DNA of 64,000 nt from Simmondsia chinensis (taxonomy: Eukaryota > Streptophyta > Magnoliopsida > Caryophyllales > Simmondsiaceae), in assembly GCA_018398585.1 (NCBI GenBank), contig JAGTTD010000018.1, positions 9,493,501 to 9,557,500 of the forward strand, given 5' to 3'. Shown one piece after another: positions 10,901 through 20,645 of the stretch. Made by a program: the position numbers and the translations under genes. Positions within the stretch are counted from its first letter, which is position 1, and every line of letters begins with the position of its first letter. The notes below the pieces were generated by a model. That model was not told where the DNA came from, ran no database searches, and worked only from the letters and a program-made list of their open reading frames with translations.

Positions 10901-13900
10901 CTGCCTATCGCCGTGTGAAGCTGTTCACACCTCTTGACTGGGGCTGTAGTCGGTCTTCTGCTAACATGTCCAAACCATCTGAGGCGGCGCTCCCTCAATT
11001 TATCCTCGATCGAGGCTACCCCCAGCTTACCTCGTATCACATCATTCCTAATCCTATCCTTCCTTGTGTGGCCACACATCCAGCGCAGCATCCTCATCTC
11101 TGCCACCTTCATCCTCTGTGTTTGATTTTGTTTCATTGGTCAGCACTCTGCCCCATATAGCATAGCCGGTCTTACTACCGTCCTATAGTATTTTCCCTTT
11201 AACTTTAGTGGGAACTTTCTATCACACAGCACCCCGGAAGCCACCCTCCACTTCTGCCAGCTTACTTTAATCCTGTTGCTGACATCCTCATCCACTTCAC
11301 CATTCTGGTGTATCATGGATCCCAGGTATTTGAAGCTCTCGTTACTCGGTACGGTTTCTGATTCGATCTTAACCTCCTCGGAGCTAGTCGCAGTGGAATG
11401 GTCGAATTTGAATTCCACATACTCGGTCTTAGATTTGCTAATCCTTAGACCCCTCGGTTCTAATGCACCTCTCCATAACTCCAGCTTCTCGTTTATGTCC
11501 TCTCGGGATTCCCCTCCCAGAACTATGTCATCTGCGAAAAGCATACACCAAGGTACCTTCCCTTGGATATGTCTAGTGAGCTCATCCATCACTAGGATGA
11601 ACAGGAAGGGACTCAAGGCAGAGCCCTGGTGTAAAAGAGGATAAAGGAATGGTGTGTTAAAATTATAATGATTACCACCATGGTCATGGTGTAAGGCCGA
11701 AAGTGAGTCCTAATGAGCAAGATATAAAAGAGTTTAAAAAAATTAAGGAAAAAAGTTAACACCTCTTTTCTTATAAGAATACTGCATTTAATCCTTATGG
11801 CACAATGTGTGTGCGTGTGTGTATTTGTGTGTGTAAGGCAGACAATTAATAACATAAATTCTATAGAGTACGATGGGAAATTTCAAAAGCAAGGACCTAT
11901 TTGCCAGGATAGACCTCACACGTCAACTACGAATACCACCATCAGGGTGCAGCAAATTAGGTATGCCAAATGGACCTGGCATCCTTTATTTTGTTTATGA
12001 TGCAATATAGTCCTCATTTATTATCCCTCTCCCTGTTTAGAATCATAGAGTTCAACTCTGAGATTTAGCATAGTGCAGATTGCAGAATATACCTCAATGC
12101 TCAACCAAACAAAATTAGAAAATATCTCAAATATGCACAATACCAAATCTAAAGATTGAAGCCTCATTACGTGTATCAAAGCTCTACTTTAGAAGGGTCT
12201 ACCTAGATTGTGTTAACAAGACAAGAAGTCTCCTAGCAAGAGACAACCAAGTGGCATCATTAACATGCCCAATAACCAAATAAAAAGGATAGTACCTGAT
12301 GTGCCTTGTATTTTATATGTTTTATAATACATTCATACGATATTTTCGGCTATTACATGTGTGGTATGGCATAATTTATGAGTATTTCAGCTTGGAACGC
12401 ATCAGAGCAAATACATCTTGAAAAAGGGTGGAAAACAAGCTCAAAAAGCAACATACCCAGTACCCCAAGGGCTCCCGCCTAAGCAAGGTCTGGGGGGGCG
12501 GATGTACGCAGCCTTCCCCCTTCAGGGTATTACCCCTGAAAAGAGGCTGTTTCCAAGTGCCCCCAACCTGAGGGTGAGGACTTCCCAGGAGATCACCCAT
12601 CCTGATACTGCTCTCGCCCAAGCACCTTTAACTTCGGAATTCTAATGGGATCCGATGACGGCGTGTTGGTACTCTCTGGTCGAAAACAGGCTCAAATGGA
12701 CAAATTCAAAGACTACATCGAGAAACCTGACCATGTGTGGGAAAAGGATTCATCAGGCCAAGATTCGGCTTTCAAATCATGCAATTTTACCCTTACAAGG
12801 CTAACTGATCGATCGGCCACTGTTATAATCGGATGTTGACAGCTGTAAGCAACCGATCAATCGGCCAACATGCCGATCAATAGGCTATGGCCGAGGCGGG
12901 CCCTCTAAAAGCGGTTGGGGCTTTATTTTTTAGTACTTTTTGCCTATCTTTTCTCTTCTCCTTCCCCGAGTCACCAAGAGAGATCAAGATTTTCTCAAGG
13001 CTGAAACGCAATTGGTCGGAGTACCGGGGGTTAAAGCGAGAGTCACGTCAACATCGATCGAGGGAGTCTTCGATCTATTGAGTTTTTCTTTACTTTTATC
13101 TTTTAATTTTGTGATGTATAAAACACATATGGAGGAATAGACTCGAAGTTTAGGGACAAAGGACAGGTAGCCTTCCGGATCCCTGATTTATATTTTATCT
13201 TTGATAATGACTTGTGTTATACTATTTTCACACCCCTGTGGGGGATTCTTTATTGAGATTGGTATTTTTGTTTATGGGCTTGTAGCCATGGCTATTTCCA
13301 GTTTATTTGTGATTCGTCTTGTACTTGTAGCCTAGACCATAGTATAACAGGTTTTCACGAGTGGTCAGAATTGAAGCTGTATCCAATCATGAGTACAATC
13401 TTTTGTATAAATTAATACTTAATTAGAAGTGAGAAAGGAATTCGTTAGTACTATTACGATAATCCATACTATACCTAGAGTGATAAGATAGGTTATACCC
13501 TAGACTAGTTCATTACCCTAAGCCCAACATGAAATTAGGTGTAATAAAGGAATTTAATAGTGCTATTGAGATAATCAATGCTACACTTAGAGTGATGAGA
13601 TGGATTATGCCCTTAGATTAATTCATTAACCTAAGCCCTAGTTTAATGTTAATCTAGATTTAAAGCCTGTAGCGTAAACCTTTAAAATCATTTTCGTGAT
13701 AATATACAGTGATGGGATTCGATTTAGGCTAGCTCTAATTCATACCCTAAACTAACTTTGATCGATTGACAACCCATTTATTGTTTAAATTGCTTTAATT
13801 TCATTAATTGTTCAACACTTCCCACAAAAACTCAGAATTTAACCACTTATTAGTTACTAAATTAAATTTTATATTGATTCCCTGTGGATACGACGCCCGT

Positions 13901-14320
13901 ATACCCGTCATAGCTACGACTTGCTCGCACGCTTGCGAATATACGGTTTTAAACACTTCTAAAACCACATCAGTACCTAAGATGAAACATTGACATTCCC
14001 ATTGCTAATGAACATGGGGATCTTTAGCTGCAAACAATTGAAAAATAATTGTTCACCAAAATATCAAAAAAAGCTTCAACTTTTGTACACATGCACAAAG
14101 AACCAAAAATACATTATCACCGAATACATATGTTAGTCATTCAAGACGAGAAGGGGGAAAACATGGTCAGATAACAGGAATACGTACATGCAGGCCTACA
14201 CTGATGAAAGCCACGGCCATCGGATCGTACCCCATCAGGGTCTTTGAGATTCTGTTTGTGTTGTTTCCGTTTTTGGGGCAAGGGTGAGTAAGTTGACAGT
14301 GCACCAAATTCCGTAGCCAT
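4904..14320 (-). CDS. MTR3: Exosome RNase PH-ring subunit MTR3/RRP41-like (3' end beyond window)
   Basis: This is the only host gene seen. Exons 14320-14188, 9721-9643, 7611-7509, 7428-7308 and 4992-4904 have GT-AG borders and join in phase into 175 codons. Landmarks in order: [58 protein letters not shown] and [20 protein letters not shown]. These are RNase PH-fold motifs of plant MTR3/RRP41-like. In this family the protein is a core, usually non-catalytic, member of the six-subunit ring of the RNA exosome (nucleus and cytoplasm), which channels RNA to 3'-5' nucleases. The start is the ATG at 14320; an upstream in-frame ATG near 14377 precedes a possible splice acceptor (attgcag near 14351), so the 5' UTR may be spliced. 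About 80 C-terminal codons are expected left of position 1. Introns of 4.5, 2.0 and 2.3 kb are swollen by transposons. All exons lack stops and the gene looks intact. Confidence 0.88.
5405..6003. mobile_element. hAT-type MITE with GGACCG/CGGTCC arms (599 bp)
   Basis: The termini taggggtgcaca and gttcacccctg are hAT-type inverted repeats, and the element is flanked by a perfect 8 bp duplication gtcttagg (5397-5404 and 6004-6011). Two GC-rich arms of repeated gaccgg/ccggtc flank an AT-rich core (about 5580-5820). It contains no ORF. It sits in MTR3 intron 4 and was probably mobilised by an unlinked hAT transposase. Confidence 0.88.
6417..6851 (-). mobile_element. 5'-truncated RTE LINE (3' end only)
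   Basis: The minus-strand 5' part (6851 to about 6780) aligns by eye with the last coding codons of the RTE LINE at 10762 (shared cttagatag and ggaggattagtat-like stretch). A 3' UTR and the ggctgcgtacat tail ending in a degenerate (ttg)n follow. Flanks 6400-6416 and 6852-6868 agree at 14 of 17 bases, an old target duplication. It lies in MTR3 intron 4. Confidence 0.7.
7308..7428 (-). CDS. MTR3: MTR3 coding exon 4
   Basis: The acceptor used is tttag at 7429-7433; a nearer ttcag would break the frame. The exon reads [18 protein letters not shown], then [14 protein letters not shown], with donor gtaagg. Confidence 0.88.
7509..7611 (-). CDS. MTR3: MTR3 coding exon 3
   Basis: The acceptor is attcag and the donor gtatcg. 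It encodes [20 protein letters not shown] and continues to TRGQ, closing in phase 0. Intron 3, which follows, is only 80 bp and is the one short intron of the set. Confidence 0.88.
8204..8367 (-). mobile_element. Very short RTE LINE 3' end insertion (164 bp)
   Basis: The body carries the ggctgcgtacat domain, then the same 3' UTR words as 6540-6600 (agcatct, agagcataa). It is bounded by a perfect 15 bp duplication tgttgaaagatgtct (8189-8203 and 8368-8382). A short (ttg)n tail lies at the plus-strand left end. Intron 2 of MTR3 otherwise shows nothing recognisable. Confidence 0.82.
9643..9721 (-). CDS. MTR3: MTR3 coding exon 2
   Basis: The acceptor is cttacag and the donor gtgagt. The exon encodes [19 protein letters not shown] and following residues, and ends two bases into a valine codon completed by exon 3. 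Confidence 0.87.
10622..10670. repeat. (GAA)n microsatellite in the LINE 3' UTR
   Basis: Repeated gaagaa turns into gaataagaataag. It lies within the RTE LINE between the stop codon and the tail domain. Confidence 0.7.
10762..11630 (-). pseudogene. RTE-type LINE reverse transcriptase, C-terminal part
   Basis: The open frame starts inside the RT domain ([11 protein letters not shown]) and contains the catalytic MLFADDIVL box. It continues through the thumb and the RTE-typical C-terminal block ([11 protein letters not shown], then [10 protein letters not shown]) and ends at TAG 10762. A single in-frame TGA at 11140-11142 interrupts an otherwise continuous frame. The full protein (endonuclease plus RT) would be about three times longer; the N-terminal endonuclease is missing by 5' truncation. 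It is a dead copy. Confidence 0.85.
11797..11836. repeat. (GT)n microsatellite
   Basis: A run of tgtgtg with a few interruptions. The surrounding intronic stretch 11651-12291 holds nothing else recognisable. Confidence 0.7.
12446..12681 (-). mobile_element. 5S rRNA-headed SINE, copy 2 (full length)
   Basis: Flanks gaaaacaagctcaaa (12431-12445) and gaaaacaggctcaaa (12682-12696) form a 15 bp duplication with one mismatch. On the minus strand the head starts at the position corresponding to 5S nucleotide 1 and runs about 106 nt. It then joins the ggctgcgtacat body at the same point as copy 1, next to caacct. The tail is degenerate. Length is 236 bp. Confidence 0.88.
12576..12681 (-). other. 5S rRNA-derived segment (SINE head, copy 2)
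   Basis: The minus strand follows plant 5S from nucleotide 1 to near 107. It includes ggatcccattagaattccga, a slightly altered A-box region (gttaaaggtgcttgggc) and the ggatgggtga box. The 5S 3' terminus is absent. Confidence 0.85.
14188..14320 (-). CDS. MTR3: MTR3 coding exon 1
   Basis: It starts MATEFGALS and ends at RPA plus one base, followed by the donor gtacgta. It holds the N-terminal RNase PH entry motif SDGRGF. Confidence 0.87.
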
Positions 14321-14470
14321 TTCTCTATGGATCCTTCTCAATTCCCTCTCTGCAATCAAGTGCATCTCAAATCTCAATTTGTGGGTACCATAGTTGCAGG
14401 AAACTCCTAAAATACTAAGTATCAAAGTCAGATTCGCATTTCCAACGCGTACCAAACTTGACCGAAACAC

Positions 14471-16828
14471 AATTCAAACAATCATAGAATCATTTTGATA
14501 AATAGATACTTATTAAATTATTTATTTCCTAATTATATAACTTGACTTTAAAGAATGATTGAATTGTGTGATGTTACAGTCAATTTTCTAAATCTTATTC
14601 ATTGAGTATTTAATTTTATTGATTATCACTTAACATTGATGGGTTTTTTTTTTTTATAATATTTATGCTTTAACGGCTCAATTGATAACTTCATTACTTT
14701 TTCTTGTATATTTAATATAAAGTAATATAAGTGTTCCTTCCACGCTCCCAACCTTAGAAACTTCCATGATTGCCCACTCCCCCGCTTCCGCACCCGGTCC
14801 CACTTTGTGCAACTATGGTGGGTACATCTCAAGCTAAAAAGGGGTTGGAGGTAGAGTTTAATAGGATATATGACTAAAATGTAAATCTTTAACTCCTTTT
14901 CCACCACAAAATTTTATCATTAAATAATATGTCAAAAAAACTTTAATTTGGAAAGGTATGGATTAGTGTTTGTAGTATAACATTCTAGCATTTAAAGATG
15001 TAAAACTCCAGCCCTAGCTTTAGGTTAAATTACATATACAAAATTGTATTCAAAAGCATTGAATACATAAATATAGGAATATAGGCATCAAAATCAAAAG
15101 AAGACCAAACAATTGCAAATTCAAGATGAATCCAATAGCAGCAATCAATATAAAGGCTCATTCAAGAGACTTACAGCCACTGCTCACTCGTGCAAAAATA
15201 GTAAATTAAGAGCAAAAACATAAAACCTAGGAGACTCTCTTCATGAACCTTAAATCGGAGGAGGACATCTCACTATTTCTATGCAAGATCTTAATATTTG
15301 CAAAAGTGAGCTTTTTGGTTTCCCTTTCAAAAGAGCTTGCCTAAGAAAATGCTTAGGCACTAAGGCGCCAGACATTATTGGTTACATGCTACAAAGCCCT
15401 AAAGCACGGCAATCTGACCAAGGTTTCAACCATACACCATGTCACCATCTCAGAAATCCTTCGTCAAAAGGCATTAGCATACAACATTATTGAACCACAA
15501 CGTACAAGTTCAATGTGTTACCAACCAGCCCATAAAGCCAAATTTTAACAAACATATGACAAATGCTTGGTCGAACTAGCAGTTATTTACACTGTTGGTT
15601 CCTAATGTTCTTAAGTTTGTTCAAATTGGTTCCTCATCTTTTCTATTATTCAAAATAATCCCCAATGTTCTGAAATTTGTTCAAATTGGTCTCTCATCTT
15701 TTCTTTTGTTCAAAATAGTTCCTAAAGTTTTATTTTACGACAAAATTAGTCTCTCACTAGTGATCAAAATTAGGTAAATATTAAAAAGAAGATGAACTAA
15801 ATAAAACATCGGGAACCATTTTAAACAAAAGAAAAAAAAAGACGAACAACCAATGTGAACAAACTTATTAACATTAGGGACCATTCTAAACAAAAGAAAA
15901 GATGGACAAATTTGAACAAAATTAAAAACATCAGGACCAACGATGTAAAGAATTCATCGAACCAGCAAAAACTTGTAAGCCTAGCAGAAAACCTTCCTTG
16001 GCAGGAGCTTCTTTGGGTTTGTTGTTGTCATTGTTGTAAGATACCTTAGATTAATAACACACGTTGTAGCTATATATCTAATCAATGCCAGAAAGCAACT
16101 CCAACTTTAGTCAAAGTTAAACAATCATCTCAACTCTTACTTTCAAAAATATTACCCATACCAACAAGAAGAATACTTTTATTTCCAACTCATTTTTACA
16201 AGGTCTCAACACAATGCTAGGCAACAATGGATGGTAGGCTATGTAACAAGGATGACAAAGAACAAGGCCACCAATTTTAACAGGAGAAGGCAACATAAAG
16301 AAAACTTAATCAAATGCACATCTGTCAAATAGACTGGAATCATTTGAGATTACAGTGCTAGGATTGATAAAGGAAATGATATAAGCTTTGGTTGCTCACT
16401 CTCTATGTCAATAATATGTTTGCTCACTCTCTACCATCCGTCAAATGGAAACTTAACAATGCAACAATGATTTCTCACTCTCTACGTCAACACAGACTTC
16501 AACTAACAGAGTTGACTTCATAGATTTCATAGATTTCATCCAGCAACCCAATTTCCAGTTCTTGCATTATCAAAAACAACTCATACAAAAGCAACCCAAT
16601 GGAGATACTTACAAGATTTGAAAAACCAACAGAGTCAATATAACACATATAAAACTATTTTTAAGCATGTATATACACAACCAATTAGGCATAGACACGT
16701 ATAAACTACCCATGCCTAATTGAATTCACGATTTCGAATCAAAATTAGATGACATAACAAATCATGTTATGTGCTGATATATCAATGCTAGTTTCTTTTA
16801 GGTTACAGAAATCTTGGTCGGGCAAATA
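14471..16828. other. Upstream region of MTR3, no gene recognised
   Basis: Apart from the foldback element at 15587-15948, no coding, RNA or repeat signal was recognised. The MTR3 promoter should lie at its left end, but no clear TATA box could be assigned. Confidence 0.5.
15587..15948. mobile_element. Foldback MITE (362 bp)
   Basis: The ends ttacactgttggttcct and aggaccaacgatgtaa are inverted repeats. The similarity continues inward through tgttcaaatt and catcttttcttttgt for well over 100 bp per arm, so nearly the whole element folds into a hairpin. Shorter direct repeats occur within each arm. No convincing target duplication was found and the superfamily is undecided (a Mutator-like foldback is possible). 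Confidence 0.65.
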
Positions 16829-16945
16829 TGTTAAATATAGAGGCTGCTCGTCTTCAGTAATCATGGCCAGATTTATTACAGCAAGAGGCCTATTTATAGG
16901 CACTCTTTGGCTGGTGTTGAAAAGTAAGCAAGAGTCAAAGTAGAC
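16829..16945 (+). repeat. Partial 5' LTR of the outer Copia element
   Basis: It shares atcatggc, agatttatta and gcctatttataggcactctt with the LTRs at 967 and 59866. Similarity stops near 16945, and the second half of the LTR with the primer-binding site is missing. Confidence 0.7.
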
Positions 16946-17581
16946 GTCAGTGTGAGGGTGGTGCATGGTACGACGCACCTGTGAAAAACATCACAGCGGC
17001 GCTTGGTGGGTCTAAGCAGCACGTGATTGTGAATGGAGGAGAAAAAGACTACATCGGGATACCTGATGACAGATCTGGTGGTGCCCGAGCAAATCCGTTA
17101 ACGGGTGAGGCGCTGGTCAGAGATTCGGCAGTGGCGCGGCGAAGGTGCTAGCCTGAACAGAAAGCGAAGTGAAACTCGGTGGTTATGCACGAAATCGAAG
17201 ACCGGCGGTGAGATTCTGCGGCGGCGACGGCAGGGTCCTGTGATTCGATTTTCGCCTCGGTTGTGGTGTCTGATGGTCTCGACGGCCACGGTGGTTCGTG
17301 TTGGTCTCGCGCGGCGTCGGTGGTCTCGGCGACGAAGCGGAGGGGTTCGAAGACCGGTGAAATGGTGGTAGTTCGAGCCGATAGTGGCCGTGGTGCGTGT
17401 CGGTGTTTCGTTTAGAAGGCTGTCGGTTCGTTACCTGAGGCGACGGTCGATGGTCGTGGCTCCGGCGATATCGGCCGTAGGGTTCGACAGAAAATAGAGA
17501 CGCGCGTGAAGATAGAGCGGCGCGGCTCAGCTGTTACTCTGGGTCTAGGGTTTTTGCTATTTGTTTGGTGCGAACCAATTT
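16946..17581 (+). other. GC-rich leader of the outer Copia element
   Basis: Very CpG-rich (gcggcgacgg, cggcgcgg) against an AT-rich background. It lies between the partial 5' LTR and gag and is read as untranslated leader. Short open frames occur on both strands but none is recognisable. Confidence 0.5.
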
Positions 17582-18058
17582 AAAAAATACCTAATATTTT
17601 AAATTTTTTAAAGTCACGCTTAAACTTTTCGAAAATTTTCAAATGTCATACCCAACATTGACACCTTTAACCTTCTATCAAATGAAACACCGCACTTTAG
17701 GTATAAATGCATCAAATCACCAAGTTTAACTTAATTTAATTAAATTATTTAAATAATATATTTTATAAATGACAAAATTATCTTTCACCTCTAAATTTAT
17801 AAAATTGTTAAGGGTTTGGTATGATGCTATAATCTTTTGGCACCAAAAAAACTTAAAACTATTTTTTATTTGTAAAATTATTTATAATTTATTAAAAAAT
17901 CCCAGTTATTAATTTATTAAAAACCAAAAAAAAAATTTATTAAGGATAGTTTCGTAATTTCCTATTTATTTTGGCGGAAGGTTAACAGTGTCAATATTAG
18001 ATGTGACATTGAAAAATTCAGGTGCGACTTTGAAAAATGAAAAACATTTGGGGTTTTT
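17582..18058. mobile_element. Foldback MITE in the Copia leader
   Basis: The left arm (about 17582-17690) and right arm (about 17972-18058) are diverged inverted repeats; both contain versions of ttgacactgttaaccttc. The core is AT-rich. No target duplication was identified and the ends are approximate. Confidence 0.5.
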
Positions 18059-18151
18059 CTAAAACCCGGACTTAAAATATAGGCGATTTTCAATTAAAAA
18101 AAACCCGAAAAATTTAGAGTTCGAGGTGACTAAAATCATGAGTATTCATCA

Positions 18152-18201
18152 ATGGTGATTGATGAGACAAAAATTTCCAATATTAAGAAATTTGATGAGA
18201 C
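18152..18201 (+). pseudogene. Copia gag N-terminus (first segment)
   Basis: The ATG at 18152 opens a frame ending KKFDE at the Tat insertion site. After one copy of the gaga(c/t) duplication the frame resumes at 53618 with VYWRLQVDDFL, the conserved N-terminal region of Copia Gag. Confidence 0.65.
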
Positions 18202-19425
18202 TGTTTGCTCATTTTGTCTATTTAGTATATATGTGGTCGTTGTAAGTACAAAATTAAACAAACATGCACAAATGGGACTCACAGGGGCATGGGAGCGAGC
18301 CTAAATTTCAGATCGCACGTGTTTGACCTCAACCAATCACCTCTTAAAAGGGTTTGTGCTTTTGGTAAATTTGACTTCGGTTTGCAGTATTAATATAGAT
18401 TCTACAAATGCTCCAATTAAGAATACTTCTGTTATATTTTTTGTGGATTTTTGGGTTTAATATTTAGTCAGAAATTTAAAGGGATATGGACCGAATCAAG
18501 TGGTAGTTAGCGTAACAGAGCTAAGCCCACGGACACTTTTCCTCAAACACTCAAAATATAGGAATTGGATGGAGACAAACTTGAGAACTCAACAATCCAC
18601 TTACAAGCCCGAATCAATCAGATTTTTAAGTATGGCACCCTTAACTTGCAATAACTTGAATGAGTTACAATTTGACAAGATTTAAGTAGTGTGAACCATA
18701 TGTCACTGGATGAGGACCAACGCAATCAAGATCAAGCATTGGCCGTCAAAGCCCTTAAACGATGACTCAAACCTAAATTCGCCTACTTATCAAATAGTGA
18801 CCCTAGTTTTAAGACCAACACAATCAAGGTCAAGTCTTGGCCGTCAAAGTCTTAAACCAGTGCCTCAAATCTTAGCTTACCGATTGTTGGGAACAGATTA
18901 AAACAAAGAGTTCATACTTGAAACCCGAAATGCTATATTGCTTTGGAAGAAAGCAAGTACAAAGTGTACTACGCTATGCTAAACTAGGCTAAGTTACACT
19001 ACTCTATTCCTAGGTAAAAAGCACAAGTATGCTGTAAAGAAAATTTAAAAAAGTTCTGTATGGTGCTATTGGACACTTTATAACTATAATAGTGTCTCTT
19101 ATTTATAGAAAAATGAAATAATTGTTGAATCCTACAATCCCAACATATCTTCCCCACGTATGCCTCAATTCTTCTTTGGCGCGCAAAATGGGTGCTAACA
19201 TGTACTCGAGCCTCTTTCTGGAAGCCCTCACCCGTGTAATTTGTTTGAGTCCCTTCTAAATGCCCCATATTTGTCTGGATCTACTTGAGGCCCACGCTTC
19301 TTGATATGCGCTTAAAATAACTAATTCGAGCTTTGGAACCACCTTTGTTGCAGCCTTATGGGAAGTCCCTCGAGCTCGAGTCTTCTTTTCCCTATCAACC
19401 GTCTGGAGAGGTTGCTATCCCTTAA

Positions 19426-20197
19426 GGGGTCGTTTGGTAGGCGTGAATGAAATTGTGGAAGTGAAAATAAGGGAATGGGAATGACTTTTAAGGAGTGAGA
19501 ATGACCCAATCATTTTTACTCCTCCGTTTTCTATATTGTGGAATGGAGATAGGAATGAAGTTGAAATAGTCATTCCCATGTTTGATATGCATTAGTGGTA
19601 GTGGGTATAAACAAAGTAATTTACCAAAATATCATCCAATAAATTTTAGTATGATAATAATGACAACAACAACAGTAATACTACTAATAATAATAATATA
19701 GTATAATATAATAATAATAACAATAACAATAATAATAATAAGAACAACAACAATAAGTATAATAACAATAATAATATTATTTTTAATAATAATAATAATA
19801 TTATTATTATAATGAAATTAATAATATTAATAATAACAACAACAATAAGGATAATAATAATATATCATTATTATTACTATTATTAGTATAATACAAATAA
19901 TAACAATAATAATAATAATTATTATTATTATTATTATTATGCTTAAGAACTTATTTATGTTTATTATTTGAGGGTAATTAAGTAAAATCAAAATTAAAAT
20001 AATAAAAAACAGATAATTTTTGTTTCATTCCCACTCCCACTTTTCCAAATCAAACAGCCAATGTGGGAGTGGGAACATTTTTCATTCCCACATCCATCTT
20101 ACTTCAATTCCCACTCCTGCTTGCCAAATAGTCAAAACGTGGGAATTGAATACCCATTCCTGCTCCCAACCTCTCTTTCCCACAAACCAAACAATCC
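19426..20197. mobile_element. Tourist-like (PIF/Harbinger) MITE
   Basis: The ends ggggtcgtttggt and accaaacaatcc are inverted repeats, flanked by taa (19423-19425) and caa (20198-20200). The empty site in the other Tat LTR (near 53453, cctttaagggattt) shows where it inserted. The core is a 360 bp (aat/aac)n stretch. Confidence 0.75.
19620..19945. repeat. (AAT/AAC)n-rich microsatellite region
   Basis: Almost unbroken aataat, aacaac and attatt trinucleotides inside the Tourist-like element. Confidence 0.75.
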
Positions 20198-20645
20198 CAA
20201 GGGATTTAACTCATTCAGGCAACTAGGCTCGAGATGTTATATCTTAATATTTAAAGGCTAAACATCCATTGAGGATGGCCCCACATGGCAAACACGTGTC
20301 TTTTACTCTCAAAATGGTGTTGTCCCAATTCCCTCGAGTTTGAGATATAAACAAATGCCCCGCTTTTAGCCGTTGGTAATTTTAGATTTTCAACGGGTAA
20401 AAAATTTGCCGCATTTTACCTTCAACGGCTACACGGAGCTCGAGAAGGCACTCTTTGATGTTTAAGCCACCGTCATTCCCTCATGTCTATGAATATGATA
20501 GTTAGGGCTTAAATTTTCTTCACCATTTGCTCTATGCTCTCTCTCTGTTGCAATCAAGCACTTCTAACACTTGCTCTTACCTTGCAATTTCTTGCTCTTG
20601 CTAATTACTCTTTTAGAGCTTTTAGATTTTTTTCAAACCATAGAA

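Larger units (their letters stand above)
10408..11637 (-). mobile_element. 5'-truncated RTE LINE (1.23 kb)
   Basis: A 13 bp perfect duplication aggataaaggaat (10395-10407 and 11638-11650) brackets the insertion. In minus-strand order it has a reverse-transcriptase end (11630-10762), a 3' UTR with a (gaa)n-type microsatellite at 10622-10670 on plus, the ggctgcgtacat domain with an abnormal 21-G run (10467-10487 on plus), and a (ttg)n tail. The duplication spans both the coding part and the tail domain, which shows that this domain is the LINE's own 3' end. Confidence 0.85.
12297..13972 (+). mobile_element. Athila-like solo LTR (1.68 kb)
   Basis: It begins tgatgtgcc and ends ccacatca, with a perfect 5 bp duplication gtacc on both sides (12292-12296 and 13973-13977). 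Near the 3' end, ccctgtggatacgac is a motif typical of Athila-type LTR ends; the LTR at 21204-22661 has the related ccctgtggttcgac. No internal domain is present, so this is a recombination remnant. A 5S-headed SINE inserted into it later (12446-12681). It lies in MTR3 intron 1. Confidence 0.82.
18202..20353 (-). repeat. Tat 3' LTR (with Tourist MITE inside)
   Basis: On the plus strand it runs from tgtttgctc to gatataaaca, so the ends are an inverted tgttt/aaaca. It matches 52216-53612 over its length once the insert 19426-20197 is set aside. A purine-rich tract follows on the minus strand (complement of 20354-20370). Confidence 0.8.

Noticed and set aside
17000..17570. GC-rich island read as a promoter and 5' UTR exon of MTR3 (aaaccctag-like start and gtaacg donor on the minus strand)
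   Set aside because: It lies between a Copia 5' LTR fragment and a Copia gag start that is confirmed by the frame across the Tat insertion, so Copia leader is the simpler reading. RNA evidence could reopen this.
16946..17600. CpG island of an unrelated gene on the plus strand
   Set aside because: The longest plus frame (88 codons) is arginine- and tryptophan-rich with no recognisable domain.
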